A program made the translations under genes and the position numbers. Positions 1-6,130 of a stretch of 9,352 bases of DNA are shown piece by piece. This DNA comes from Rhizosphaericola sp047606825. Its GTDB lineage: Bacteria > Bacteroidota > Bacteroidia > Chitinophagales > Chitinophagaceae. The stretch covers positions 1 through 9,352 of the forward strand of contig JASGDY010000116.1 of assembly GCA_047606825.1 (NCBI GenBank), read 5' to 3'. The notes below the pieces were generated by a model. The model was not told where the DNA came from. It did no database searches and worked only from the letters and a program-made list of their open reading frames with translations. Every line of letters starts with the position of its first letter. Position 1 is the stretch's first letter.

Positions 1-120
1 CACTTTTTGGCAAGGATGCGAAGAAAAACAAAATGCTACTCAAAGAGTATCGACAGGCTTAGAGAAGCAATGGCTATGCTAATATTGAAAAGAAATAATC
101 AATTAGATATACTTAATTAA
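1..120 (+). CDS. IS1-family transposase, C-terminal end (partial, 5' end outside window)
   Basis: An open frame runs from base 1 without a start to a TAA at 118-120, giving 39 residues that begin HFLARMRRKTKCYSKS and end with QLDILN. The basic, aromatic RRKTKCYSKS block followed by a short amphipathic helix and an immediate stop is how the DDE transposases of Bacteroidota IS1-family elements end (InsB-like C-terminus). The catalytic residues would lie upstream, outside the window. No neighbouring gene reads on from it. I infer that the rest of an IS1 copy lies to the left; whether it is intact cannot be told. The 3' terminal inverted repeat should fall shortly after base 120, but I cannot fix it without the left end for comparison. 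The family call rests on remembered motif similarity only. Confidence 0.7.
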   Translation, partial: HFLARMRRKTKCYSKSIDRLREAMAMLILKRNNQLDILN

Positions 121-181
121 CAATGCCTTAAATTTATATTTTCGACTCATAGCAATTAAATATTATCGATAAGATAAAAGA

Positions 182-262
182 AACTCCGTGCTGGCGCACG
201 CGTGCCGCGTGTGCCTCAGCATATCAAAGCACACGCGGCACGCGTGCGCCAGCCACAGAGTT
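182..262. repeat. GC-rich long inverted repeat / hairpin between the IS1 end and the kinase gene
   Basis: Bases 191-214 (starting ctggcgcacgcg) and 229-252 (ending cgcgtgcgccag) are perfect 24-bp reverse complements around a 14-base loop. Pairing extends outward through 182-190 and 253-262 with one mismatch and one bulged base, giving a stem of about 33 bp. The arms are strongly GC-rich, whereas the flanking 121-181 is very AT-rich. The hairpin begins 22 bases after the stop of the minus-strand kinase gene and, on that strand, is followed by a T-rich run (rc of 170-183). It could therefore act as the terminator of the two-component operon. It could also be a dispersed palindromic repeat or part of the IS1 insertion scar. 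Confidence 0.85.
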
Positions 263-284
263 GTTCTAAATGTAATTTCAGCTT

Positions 285-1328
285 TCAGCTCAAACCCAGC
301 GTAAACCCGACCGTCGTGCCTACTCCGGGTTTGCTGCGGATATGCACGGTTTCTTGGTGCGCCTCGATGATATGTTTGCAGATGGCAAGGCCGAGTCCGG
401 TGCCGCCGACCTTGCGGTTACGGCTTTTGTCGGTCCGGTAAAAACGTTCAAACACACGCGAAAGGTGCTCCTCTCCTATCCCGATGCCGTCGTCGCTGAT
501 TTCCACCAATACTTTTTTGCTGTCCATCTTGTAAACGCTCGCGATGATATGGCCGTTGTCCTTGCCGTATTTGGCAGCATTGGAAACGATGTTGATGACA
601 ACCTGTCGTATCTTTTCCTTGTCTGCCATGACAGCGATGGGCAGTTCGCAGCCTTTTTTGATGGATGTTGTGATGTTGCGCTGCACCGTCTGTATCGACA
701 GGCTGTCAAAAACTTCCAGTATCAGGTCCTGAACGACAAATTTGCTCTTGTTCATGGAGAGTTCACCGCTTTCCAGACGGGAGATTTCGTCCACGTCTTT
801 GAGCAGGTGGGTCATGCGTTCCACGTTTTTGTTGACTTTTTCCAAAAGGCGGCGGCTTTCCTCCTCGTCTTCCAGTACGCCGTCCAGCAGCATATCGACA
901 TAGCCTTGTATCGCAAACACGGGCGTCTTGATTTCATGCGAAAGGTTCTGCATGAAATCGCGGCGATAGTTTTCCATTATCTTGAGCGACTCGATTTCAT
1001 CCAAGCTTTTCTGCGCCCAAGTCTCTACGTCAGAGCGCACCTCCTCCATCGTCTTGCGTGGCAGGATATAGCGGTTGTACACTTCCTCTTTTTTGCCCGC
1101 CTTTGTCGAGTTGATGACTTTGTAGATAAGTTTTATCTTTCGGTAGATAAAGCGGTCGTATGTCTCCTTGACAAAGAAATAACAGAAGAGGAAGAAGAAA
1201 ACAAACACGGCCAATATCGTCTTCCAGTCGTTGTCCAGTATGGCAAAAGGAATAATTCCCACCGTCGCGACAATGATGGCAGAAAAAAGGTATATCTGGT
1301 TAGGCGTGAAGTTTTTTGTTCCGAGCAT
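285..1328 (-). CDS. Membrane sensor histidine kinase of a two-component system
   Basis: This 347-residue inner-membrane kinase autophosphorylates on His and donates the phosphate to the response regulator encoded just upstream. Two hydrophobic segments (about residues 12-32 and 37-53) are separated by only a few residues. A linker of about 70 residues follows, then HisKA with the H-box around NLSHEIKTP (phosphoacceptor His131), then HATPase_c with the N-box ending at Asn250, the G1 box DDGIGI (279-284), the F-box around FERFYRTDKS (293-302) and the G2 box GGTGLGLAIC (308-317). All catalytic boxes are intact, so it should be active. It has no periplasmic sensor domain and no recognisable HAMP or PAS domain. 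The start is fixed by an in-frame TAA two codons upstream; AAGGA about 9 bases before the ATG may serve as ribosome binding site. It resembles the PhoR class, but the signal cannot be read from sequence. Confidence 0.96.
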   Translation of the reverse strand: MLGTKNFTPNQIYLFSAIIVATVGIIPFAILDNDWKTILAVFVFFFLFCYFFVKETYDRFIYRKIKLIYKVINSTKAGKKEEVYNRYILPRKTMEEVRSDVETWAQKSLDEIESLKIMENYRRDFMQNLSHEIKTPVFAIQGYVDMLLDGVLEDEEESRRLLEKVNKNVERMTHLLKDVDEISRLESGELSMNKSKFVVQDLILEVFDSLSIQTVQRNITTSIKKGCELPIAVMADKEKIRQVVINIVSNAAKYGKDNGHIIASVYKMDSKKVLVEISDDGIGIGEEHLSRVFERFYRTDKSRNRKVGGTGLGLAICKHIIEAHQETVHIRSKPGVGTTVGFTLGLS

Positions 1329-1469
1329 AATTTAGAATCCTTCGGATAAAGGTAGGAAAGAAGACGGAAAGCCGAAAAGACCGAGGACAAAAAGACCAAA
1401 AGTGCAATGCGGGGCCATTGCTCTGCTGTCGCCGGGAAGAGAAGAGGAAATGGAATCTGTGTTTACGTC

Positions 1470-2141
1470 TTAATTAGAAAACTTATACCCCACACCCTTG
1501 ACCGTCACGATGCAGTCAACACCCAGTTTTTGGCGGATTTTTCGGATATGGACATCGATGGTACGGTCGCCGACAATGACGTCCACGCCCCATATCTGTT
1601 GCAGGATTTCGTTGCGGAGAAAGACGCGGCCTGGTCTGGAAGCCAGCAAATAGAGCAGTTCAAATTCTTTTTTTGCCAATATCACCTGCTCGTCGCCAAC
1701 CGATACGACAAAACGCACGGGGTCGATGGTGATATTGCCTACCTGCAGGGCTTTTTCACTTTCCTTGTTTTTCCTGCGGAAAAGCGCGTTGACACGGCTG
1801 GTCAACAACTTGCCACTGATAGGCTTGCTGATGTAGTCGTCCGCTCCGGTGTCAAGACCTTTGATGTGCGTGTTTTCGTCACTGAGAGCCGTGAGGAAGA
1901 TAATCATCGTCTCCTGGAACTGCGGTTGTGTACGCAGGATTTCGCAGACCTCGATGCCTGACTTATGTGGCATCATTATGTCCAATATGATTAGGTCGGG
2001 AACATTTTCCTTAGCTTTTTGCAACGCATCGTCCCCGTCCACCGCTGTCACGACATCATAACCTTCCTTTTTGAGGTTGAAGGAGATAATATCCAAAATG
2101 TCTGGTTCGTCGTCGGCAATCAATACCTTGTTGTATTCCAT
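1470..2141 (-). CDS. OmpR/PhoB-family response regulator transcription factor
   Basis: This 223-residue cytoplasmic DNA-binding regulator partners the histidine kinase that follows it on the same strand. The receiver domain spans about residues 3-120 and keeps every key residue: the acidic pair Asp10/Asp11, phosphoacceptor Asp54 in LIILDIMMP, Thr84, and Lys106 in SKP. A Lys/Glu-rich linker (about 123-131) leads to a winged-helix trans_reg_C domain (about 133-222), with the recognition-helix region DRTIDVHIRKIRQKLG and the wing ending VKGVGYKFSN. Length and domain order are normal for the family. A stretch of 141 bp separates its stop from the kinase start, which is long for such a pair. A Bacteroidota-type promoter lies directly upstream. 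The name PhoB is possible, but I cannot distinguish it from other OmpR-family regulators, so I give no symbol. Confidence 0.96.
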   Translation of the reverse strand: MEYNKVLIADDEPDILDIISFNLKKEGYDVVTAVDGDDALQKAKENVPDLIILDIMMPHKSGIEVCEILRTQPQFQETMIIFLTALSDENTHIKGLDTGADDYISKPISGKLLTSRVNALFRRKNKESEKALQVGNITIDPVRFVVSVGDEQVILAKKEFELLYLLASRPGRVFLRNEILQQIWGVDVIVGDRTIDVHIRKIRQKLGVDCIVTVKGVGYKFSN

Positions 2142-2157
2142 TTTTTCAAAATTAACG

Positions 2158-2191
2158 CAAAGGTAATTGCCCAGAGACCTACACTTTCCAA
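2158..2191 (-). promoter_or_regulatory. Candidate Bacteroidota promoter for the response regulator operon
   Basis: Read on the minus strand, TACCTTTG (2165-2158) matches the -7 consensus TAnnTTTG. A TTG (2191-2189) lies 23 bases upstream as a -33 candidate, at the long end of the allowed spacing. Transcription would start near 2151, leaving a leader of about 10 bases before the ATG ending at 2141. Identified by motif match only. Confidence 0.5.
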
Positions 2192-2246
2192 TATTTGTAT
2201 TAACTAATTGTTAAGGAGCAATAGCGCCAAAACGGAAATTTGGCTA

Positions 2247-2254
2247 TATTTTTG
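2247..2254 (+). promoter_or_regulatory. Possible -7 element for the 738-residue protein gene
   Basis: TATTTTTG fits TAnnTTTG on the plus strand, but I see no well-spaced -33 TTG. If used, it would give a leader of about 190 bases that includes the palindromic repeat at 2348-2383. The rest of the 310-bp divergent gap (2142-2451) is AT-rich, with T-rich runs just before the start codon, and shows nothing else I can name. Confidence 0.25.
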
Positions 2255-2347
2255 CCTATCGATATAAGGAAAAAATAAAACGCAAAAGTAAAAATGGGCA
2301 ATACGCTCACTCTGGAAATGAACATGTAACTAAAAAAATGAAAACGT

Positions 2348-2383
2348 TTACCGTCATCCGCGCGTAGGCGGGAATGACGGTAA
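2348..2383. repeat. REP-like palindromic repeat, copy A
   Basis: Arms ttaccgtcat (2348-2357) and atgacggtaa (2374-2383) are perfect 10-bp reverse complements around a GC-rich centre. The core resembles the widespread dispersed palindrome with a GGCGGGAATGAC half. Bases 2366-2383 are identical to 4902-4919 in copy B (18 of 18), in the same orientation. It lies about 70 bases before the start codon of the 738-residue protein, so it could be transcribed in the leader. Confidence 0.75.
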
Positions 2384-2451
2384 GGTGCTGACTATTTTAT
2401 ATAGATGTTCATAACATTTTACTTTTACCTTTTTACTTTGAAACATTAAAC

Positions 2452-4668
2452 ATGAAGAAATATTTCTTTTTTTTATCCGCAACACTTTCGATAACCTCCC
2501 TGCCTGCGCTCCACGCCCAGAGCAGTGGGATACCACAGACGAGGATATTTTTCCATGACCGCATCGACAAGCTGCAAAAACGAATCTACCTGCTCGACAA
2601 TACTGAAGACGACGCATTTACGCCCTATACGGACAATGCCGCGCTCAACGATATTGCCACACATGCCGCAACGGTAAGCATCGACAGTTTCCAGACTGCC
2701 ATCGAGCGCAACAACAACTGGGACGACAATACCAAGACCAAATTTTTGCGTGGCTACGGCGATATTTTACAGTCTTTTATCAACTTTTTTTCGGACAAGG
2801 CCATCAAAGGCGCGCAACTGCAAGGGCTTACCAACTCCTATGCCAAAGCGTCCGAACTGGAAAGCGAGGGACAATCCATCGCCCCGGCGGTGTACCAGTC
2901 TTCTCTGGAAGTCGGTAGGTTGCTCATAGACAATTTTGCGTTCAAGGACAACCAGGGCATTGCGGACAGCAAACAAATACTCGTCACGAAAGAAATACAA
3001 AGAAATCCCGACAAGGCTTTGGCAATCCTCAACCGACATCCGGAATACGCACAGACGGACAGTGCCATCGTTGACTTTGCGCACAAAAATCCAGATGTAC
3101 TCTATGATTTTGCGGCATCCTCCAACCGTATCGGAAATGTCATCCGTAACAACAAAGACCTGCTGGTACACGTCATTTCACAAATGGCAACGCAGAAAAA
3201 CGGAAGGCAGTATTTTCCCTTCCTGGACAACCTCTACAAGGGCAAAACCACTTTTGAGGAAATAGACAAAACATTGGACGACCCGACCAAAGTCTCCTAT
3301 TACCGCCTCTTGGTCAGCACCGAGGTTGAATATGCCGAAAGGACATTAAAGGAAAGGGACACGCCGATGGGTATGCGTGCGCTCAACATACGGCTTCAGG
3401 CTGTCGCGCTGGACCCATTTGTCAATACCATCAACGGTCTCCACGAATCGCCCGACGCCGTCCGTTTCAAGGTGCTGCATCCTTTGAACCCGCAGGAACT
3501 CTACTATCTGGCAATATTGTCGGAAGAACAGATGTACACTTCTAGTTACCTCAAAGGTGTCTATCCGCAGATTTTCCAGAAAGGCGGGAAAGGGTTTTCC
3601 GGCGACAAACTGTTGACCAGCGTCTATTTTGACCACTTCAAAAAATGGATTAAGATGGCGGCCAACTACAACAAACTGGAAGATTTCCTCAACTCGATGA
3701 CGCCCGAAAACGCGGACATACTGATGCGCTATTTCGTTCGCGACCTTGACAAGGGTTCCGGTGTAGACAGCCTCGAAGACGCAGTGGACGTAGCCGGTTC
3801 CTATGCCAGCATCAAAAACGACAAGGTCAGAAACCTCGTACTGGAAGAAGTGCAGGCCAACCTCAACCATGCCAAGGCCGTCAACAACAAAAAGGCCATC
3901 GCCATCTATGACATACTCAACACGCTGTTCCTCTCCATGGACCCGAAAAACAACATCGACGTCTCCAAGGAACTCGGCATCAAACCCGTGTACTACATGC
4001 CTATCAGCGATTTGGAAAACGACAAAAAGACCATCAATATCCAACAATATTTTTACGGCGACAAGGACGGACAGACAGGTTACAACAATTTCATCAGCGC
4101 ATTCAGTTCGCTCGGTTGGAAAGTGGAAAGTAAAGCCAAATGGTCTGTCGTGTCATCCACCAAAGGCACACCGATAAAAATCTACTCCAACAAGCCATTG
4201 GACGAAGAAAAAGGACTGGACGACGATGCCCAGAAAGAACTCAACGCCTATCTCGCGGACAACGAAATCGACCCGACCATCGTCATCCACCGTGGGCATA
4301 GTTACTATCTTGCCAGCACCATCAAGCAACTCGTACCATCCGCAAAAGTAGTGATGCTGGGCAGTTGCGGCGGTTTCCAGAGCCTGAGCCAGGTATTGAA
4401 CATCTCTCCGGAAGCGCATATCATCTCGTCACGACAGACCGGCACCGGCGAGGTCAACCTCTCCCTGATTACCGGAATGCTCAACACCCTGCGCGAAGGC
4501 AAAAACCTCAACTGGGTCGAGATGTGGAAAGGTTTCTCCAAAAAGCTCAACGGCAACGCAGAGTTTGCGGACTATGTACCACCTTACAACAACCTCGGTG
4601 CCGTATTCCTGATGGCCTACCAAAAATTGCAGGAAAAAGAAAACGAGAATACTCCTATCAGTAATTAA
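2452..4668 (+). CDS. Secreted protein of unknown function with a putative C-terminal clan CD cysteine peptidase-like domain
   Basis: I do not recognise a named family for this 738-residue protein. It begins with a clear signal peptide (MKK, hydrophobic core about residues 4-20, likely cleavage after AHA/Q near 22-23), so it should be exported to the periplasm or outer-membrane face. Residues about 30-500 appear mainly alpha-helical, with no repeats I can align. Residues about 512-725 look like an alpha/beta domain: a strand-rich start around INIQQYFYGDKDG (528-540), a helix, GWKVE (555-559), then a hydrophobic strand ending IVIHRGHSYYL (His613, His616), one helix, and the strand KVVMLGSCGG (Cys639). 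A helix with LNTLREGKNLNWVEMW (677-692) follows. A strand followed by Gly-His and a next strand ending in Cys is the clan CD pattern (caspases, gingipains, CHAT, separase). The ATG lies in an A-rich context without Shine-Dalgarno. The gene is monocistronic, ended by a strong hairpin 9 bases downstream. That it is coding is nearly certain; peptidase function is inference. Confidence 0.95.
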   Translation: MKKYFFFLSATLSITSLPALHAQSSGIPQTRIFFHDRIDKLQKRIYLLDNTEDDAFTPYTDNAALNDIATHAATVSIDSFQTAIERNNNWDDNTKTKFLRGYGDILQSFINFFSDKAIKGAQLQGLTNSYAKASELESEGQSIAPAVYQSSLEVGRLLIDNFAFKDNQGIADSKQILVTKEIQRNPDKALAILNRHPEYAQTDSAIVDFAHKNPDVLYDFAASSNRIGNVIRNNKDLLVHVISQMATQKNGRQYFPFLDNLYKGKTTFEEIDKTLDDPTKVSYYRLLVSTEVEYAERTLKERDTPMGMRALNIRLQAVALDPFVNTINGLHESPDAVRFKVLHPLNPQELYYLAILSEEQMYTSSYLKGVYPQIFQKGGKGFSGDKLLTSVYFDHFKKWIKMAANYNKLEDFLNSMTPENADILMRYFVRDLDKGSGVDSLEDAVDVAGSYASIKNDKVRNLVLEEVQANLNHAKAVNNKKAIAIYDILNTLFLSMDPKNNIDVSKELGIKPVYYMPISDLENDKKTINIQQYFYGDKDGQTGYNNFISAFSSLGWKVESKAKWSVVSSTKGTPIKIYSNKPLDEEKGLDDDAQKELNAYLADNEIDPTIVIHRGHSYYLASTIKQLVPSAKVVMLGSCGGFQSLSQVLNISPEAHIISSRQTGTGEVNLSLITGMLNTLREGKNLNWVEMWKGFSKKLNGNAEFADYVPPYNNLGAVFLMAYQKLQEKENENTPISN

Positions 4669-4677
4669 TTGTAAACA

Positions 4678-4739
4678 CATAATGAAAACAACAGCGGCGT
4701 TCTTTGCTAGGAAAGAACGCCGCTGTTGTTTTCATTATG
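4678..4739. terminator. 28-bp perfect hairpin terminator after the 738-residue protein gene
   Basis: Bases 4678-4705 and 4712-4739 are perfect reverse complements around a 6-base loop (gctagg). The GC-rich inner stem (acagcggcgttcttt) is followed on the plus strand by TGTTTTC and preceded by GAAAACA, so it has the U-tract signature of an intrinsic terminator in both directions. It starts 9 bases after the stop codon. The outer pairs are A/T-rich and extend the stem unusually far. Confidence 0.85.
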
Positions 4740-4996
4740 CTCCAAGTATAGTTGAACCTGAATAATCCGTCATAACAAATTAGATTTTTAATTCTGATTT
4801 TCAATTGTTTATGGAAATAAATTATGACATTTTATTAAGGTTTGATTATAGGATAAAATGTGCATTGAGGAAAGTAACACCCTACCGCCCCATTCCCACG
4901 CAGGCGGGAATGACGGTAAACCTGTCTATTGTCTATTTGCATGTCCATTTCATAACAGTTATAGCTACTTCACATTTTAATCTGACTCTACTATAA
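4740..4996. other. AT-rich gene-free stretch before the MITE-like element
   Basis: Apart from the palindromic repeat at 4883-4919, this segment shows no gene, RNA or hairpin that I can support. A 63-codon frame at 4805-4996 lacks family features, runs through the palindromic repeat and ends at the insertion boundary of the 309-bp element. I take it as chance. Confidence 0.5.
4883..4919. repeat. REP-like palindromic repeat, copy B
   Basis: An imperfect palindrome: taccg (4883-4887) pairs with cggta (4914-4918), and attccc (4892-4897) with gggaat (4906-4911), around a small loop. The right half 4902-4919 is identical to 2366-2383 of copy A. The left arm has diverged, so the stem is weaker. It lies in gene-free DNA. 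Confidence 0.65.
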
Positions 4997-5305
4997 GAGC
5001 CTGTTTAAATTTTATAATTTGAACTACTATTGAGAGATTTAGCGTCTCTGAGAATAGTTCTTGCTCGTGCCTCACCCGAACCGTAAGCTCAGCGACCACG
5101 CAGTAGCCGCGACCGCGAAGCAGCCACCGTAGGTGAACAAAGCGAACAAAGCTAAATGACGGGTGGGGTGTTGTTTTTTCCTCAAATCATCATCAAGGTT
5201 GCGTAAAATAAACGAACTCTGCAACGTCATTTAGCTTCGCTGAGCTTACGGTTCGACGATAGTAGAAATCTCATATTGTTCTTTTTTATAATTTTAAACA
5301 GGCTC
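4997..5305. mobile_element. 309-bp MITE-like element with terminal inverted repeats and TAA target duplication
   Basis: The ends are inverted repeats: GAGCCTGTTTAAA at 4997-5009 is matched perfectly by the reverse complement of 5293-5305, and weaker similarity continues to about 28 bases. TAA flanks both sides (4994-4996 and 5306-5308), fitting a 3-bp TNA target duplication. Inside, 5077-5095 pairs perfectly with 5237-5255 (19 bp) and 5149-5161 with 5225-5237 (13 bp), in nested order, so nearly the whole element can fold into one long hairpin; the left arm carries an extra 53 bases (5096-5148). I see no transposase gene. GAGCC ends and a TNA duplication fit the IS1031 group of the IS5 family, so I infer a non-autonomous element moved by such a transposase. 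The family assignment is from memory of end motifs. Confidence 0.8.
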
Positions 5306-5405
5306 TAATCCAATATCGATTTTATAACATTGCCTCTTCAGGTCTTTGCGTGAAACAAGGAAACGCTTGACTGCTTTTGGTCTTTGCCTTTTTACTTAAA
5401 TAAAA

Positions 5406-5431
5406 AATCCCCGGAAACATTTCCGGGGATT
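5406..5431 (-). terminator. Intrinsic terminator of the basic DNA-binding protein gene
   Basis: aatccccgg (5406-5414) pairs with ccggggatt (5423-5431) around an A/T-rich loop. Read on the minus strand, the stem is followed by ATTTTTTATTT, a good U-tract. It sits about 35 bases after the stop codon of the minus-strand gene ending at 5465. Confidence 0.85.
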
Positions 5432-5464
5432 CTTATATCATGTAGTATCATTGATACTTAAAAA

Positions 5465-5902
5465 CTAAAATTCAATTACGATAGCTTTCTTGGTGACTTT
5501 AACCGCCTTTGCTTTTTCGATTGCGACTTTAGTACCGTTGACAACAAAACTGACAGGACCTTTACCAGCAATCACGGAAGGTGGCGTGGAGACCACTGGA
5601 GCTTTTTTCGGAGCAGCCGCTTTTACGGGTTTTGTCGTAGCAGCTTTAACCACTTTGGCAGGAGCAGCTTTTTTTGCTACAACTGTTCCGGGTTTTCTGC
5701 CTGGTTTGCTTTTGGGCGTATCTCCCAAAAGACCTTCTTTACGTAACTTGTTTTTATGATAGTGGACATTTACGATGCTCGTACCCAGTTTCTCATGGAT
5801 TGCACGAGCCGTTTCACCAGCAATAATAGCAGCTCTGATAGCACCTATCTTTTCGGTGTCTCTTGTTTTTTTTCCGTTTCCGGCTTTTTGCACTTTCGCC
5901 AT
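5465..5902 (-). CDS. Small basic putative DNA-binding protein (HTH-like N-terminus, AT-hook-like motif, Lys/Ala/Pro tail)
   Basis: I do not recognise a named family for this 145-residue, very basic protein. Residues about 15-58 look like a helix-turn-helix: a first helix (EKIGAIRAAIIAG), ETARAIHEKLG as the turn and second helix, then INVHYHKNKLRKEG-type residues as a possible recognition helix. KPGRKPG (66-72) resembles an AT-hook core. Residues about 73-108 are a Lys/Ala/Pro/Val-rich, histone H1-like linker. Residues about 114-145 (GPVSFVVNGTKVAIEK... ending IVIEF) look like a small beta-strand module. I infer a nucleoid-associated or regulatory protein in the cytoplasm. The ATG has A/T-rich upstream DNA without Shine-Dalgarno. 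It stands alone, divergent from gcvP, with its own terminator. Coding status is well supported by composition and terminator; the role is uncertain. Confidence 0.85.
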   Translation of the reverse strand: MAKVQKAGNGKKTRDTEKIGAIRAAIIAGETARAIHEKLGTSIVNVHYHKNKLRKEGLLGDTPKSKPGRKPGTVVAKKAAPAKVVKAATTKPVKAAAPKKAPVVSTPPSVIAGKGPVSFVVNGTKVAIEKAKAVKVTKKAIVIEF

Positions 5903-6066
5903 AGCCTAATTTTAAAATTTAAAAAAAATTAAATACAATTTGCAAAATAATAGTATTAATTCCATTTAAATAAAAATTATATAATATATTTTACCGAAAC
6001 GCCCTCTTTTTTTGCAAAAAATTAGCGTTTGCAACAGTTTGCGTACACATATCATAACAACGATAT

Positions 6067-6093
6067 TTGCGATTTCAATTTTTAGTACATTTG
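6067..6093 (+). promoter_or_regulatory. Candidate Bacteroidota promoter of gcvP
   Basis: TACATTTG (6086-6093) matches the -7 consensus TAnnTTTG. A TTG at 6067-6069 lies 16 bases upstream, one base short of the usual 17-23. Transcription would begin near 6100, giving a leader of about 30 bases. The 228-bp divergent gap is AT-rich, and I see no paired structures in it that would suggest a glycine riboswitch. Confidence 0.5.
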
Positions 6094-6130
6094 CGAATCT
6101 TTTTTTAGACTTCATTTTTTATTAAATACC

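Noticed and set aside
342..1349. A 335-codon open frame on the plus strand opposite the histidine kinase
   Set aside because: The minus strand encodes a kinase with every catalytic box in order. The plus-strand translation has no family motifs and reads as an antisense shadow of GC-rich third positions.
1407..1961. A 184-codon open frame on the plus strand opposite the response regulator
   Set aside because: It is antisense to a receiver and winged-helix protein with all key residues. I see no domain in it.
3346..4047. A 233-codon open frame on the minus strand inside the 738-residue protein gene
   Set aside because: It is wholly antisense to a gene with a signal peptide and terminator. Its Val/Phe/Asp/Gly-rich composition is typical of reversed coding DNA.
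4805..4996. A possible 63-residue small protein in the repeat-rich gap
   Set aside because: It runs through the palindromic repeat, ends at the insertion boundary of the 309-bp element, and has no ribosome binding site or recognisable feature.
5086..5160. Possible tRNA or structured RNA in the GC-rich part of the central gap
   Set aside because: No cloverleaf or T-loop motif is visible; the pairing is explained by the inverted-repeat structure of the MITE-like element.
5903..6130. Glycine riboswitch upstream of gcvP
   Set aside because: The 228 bases are highly AT-rich, lack GC-rich paired helices or tandem aptamer-like structure, and the likely leader is only about 30 bases.
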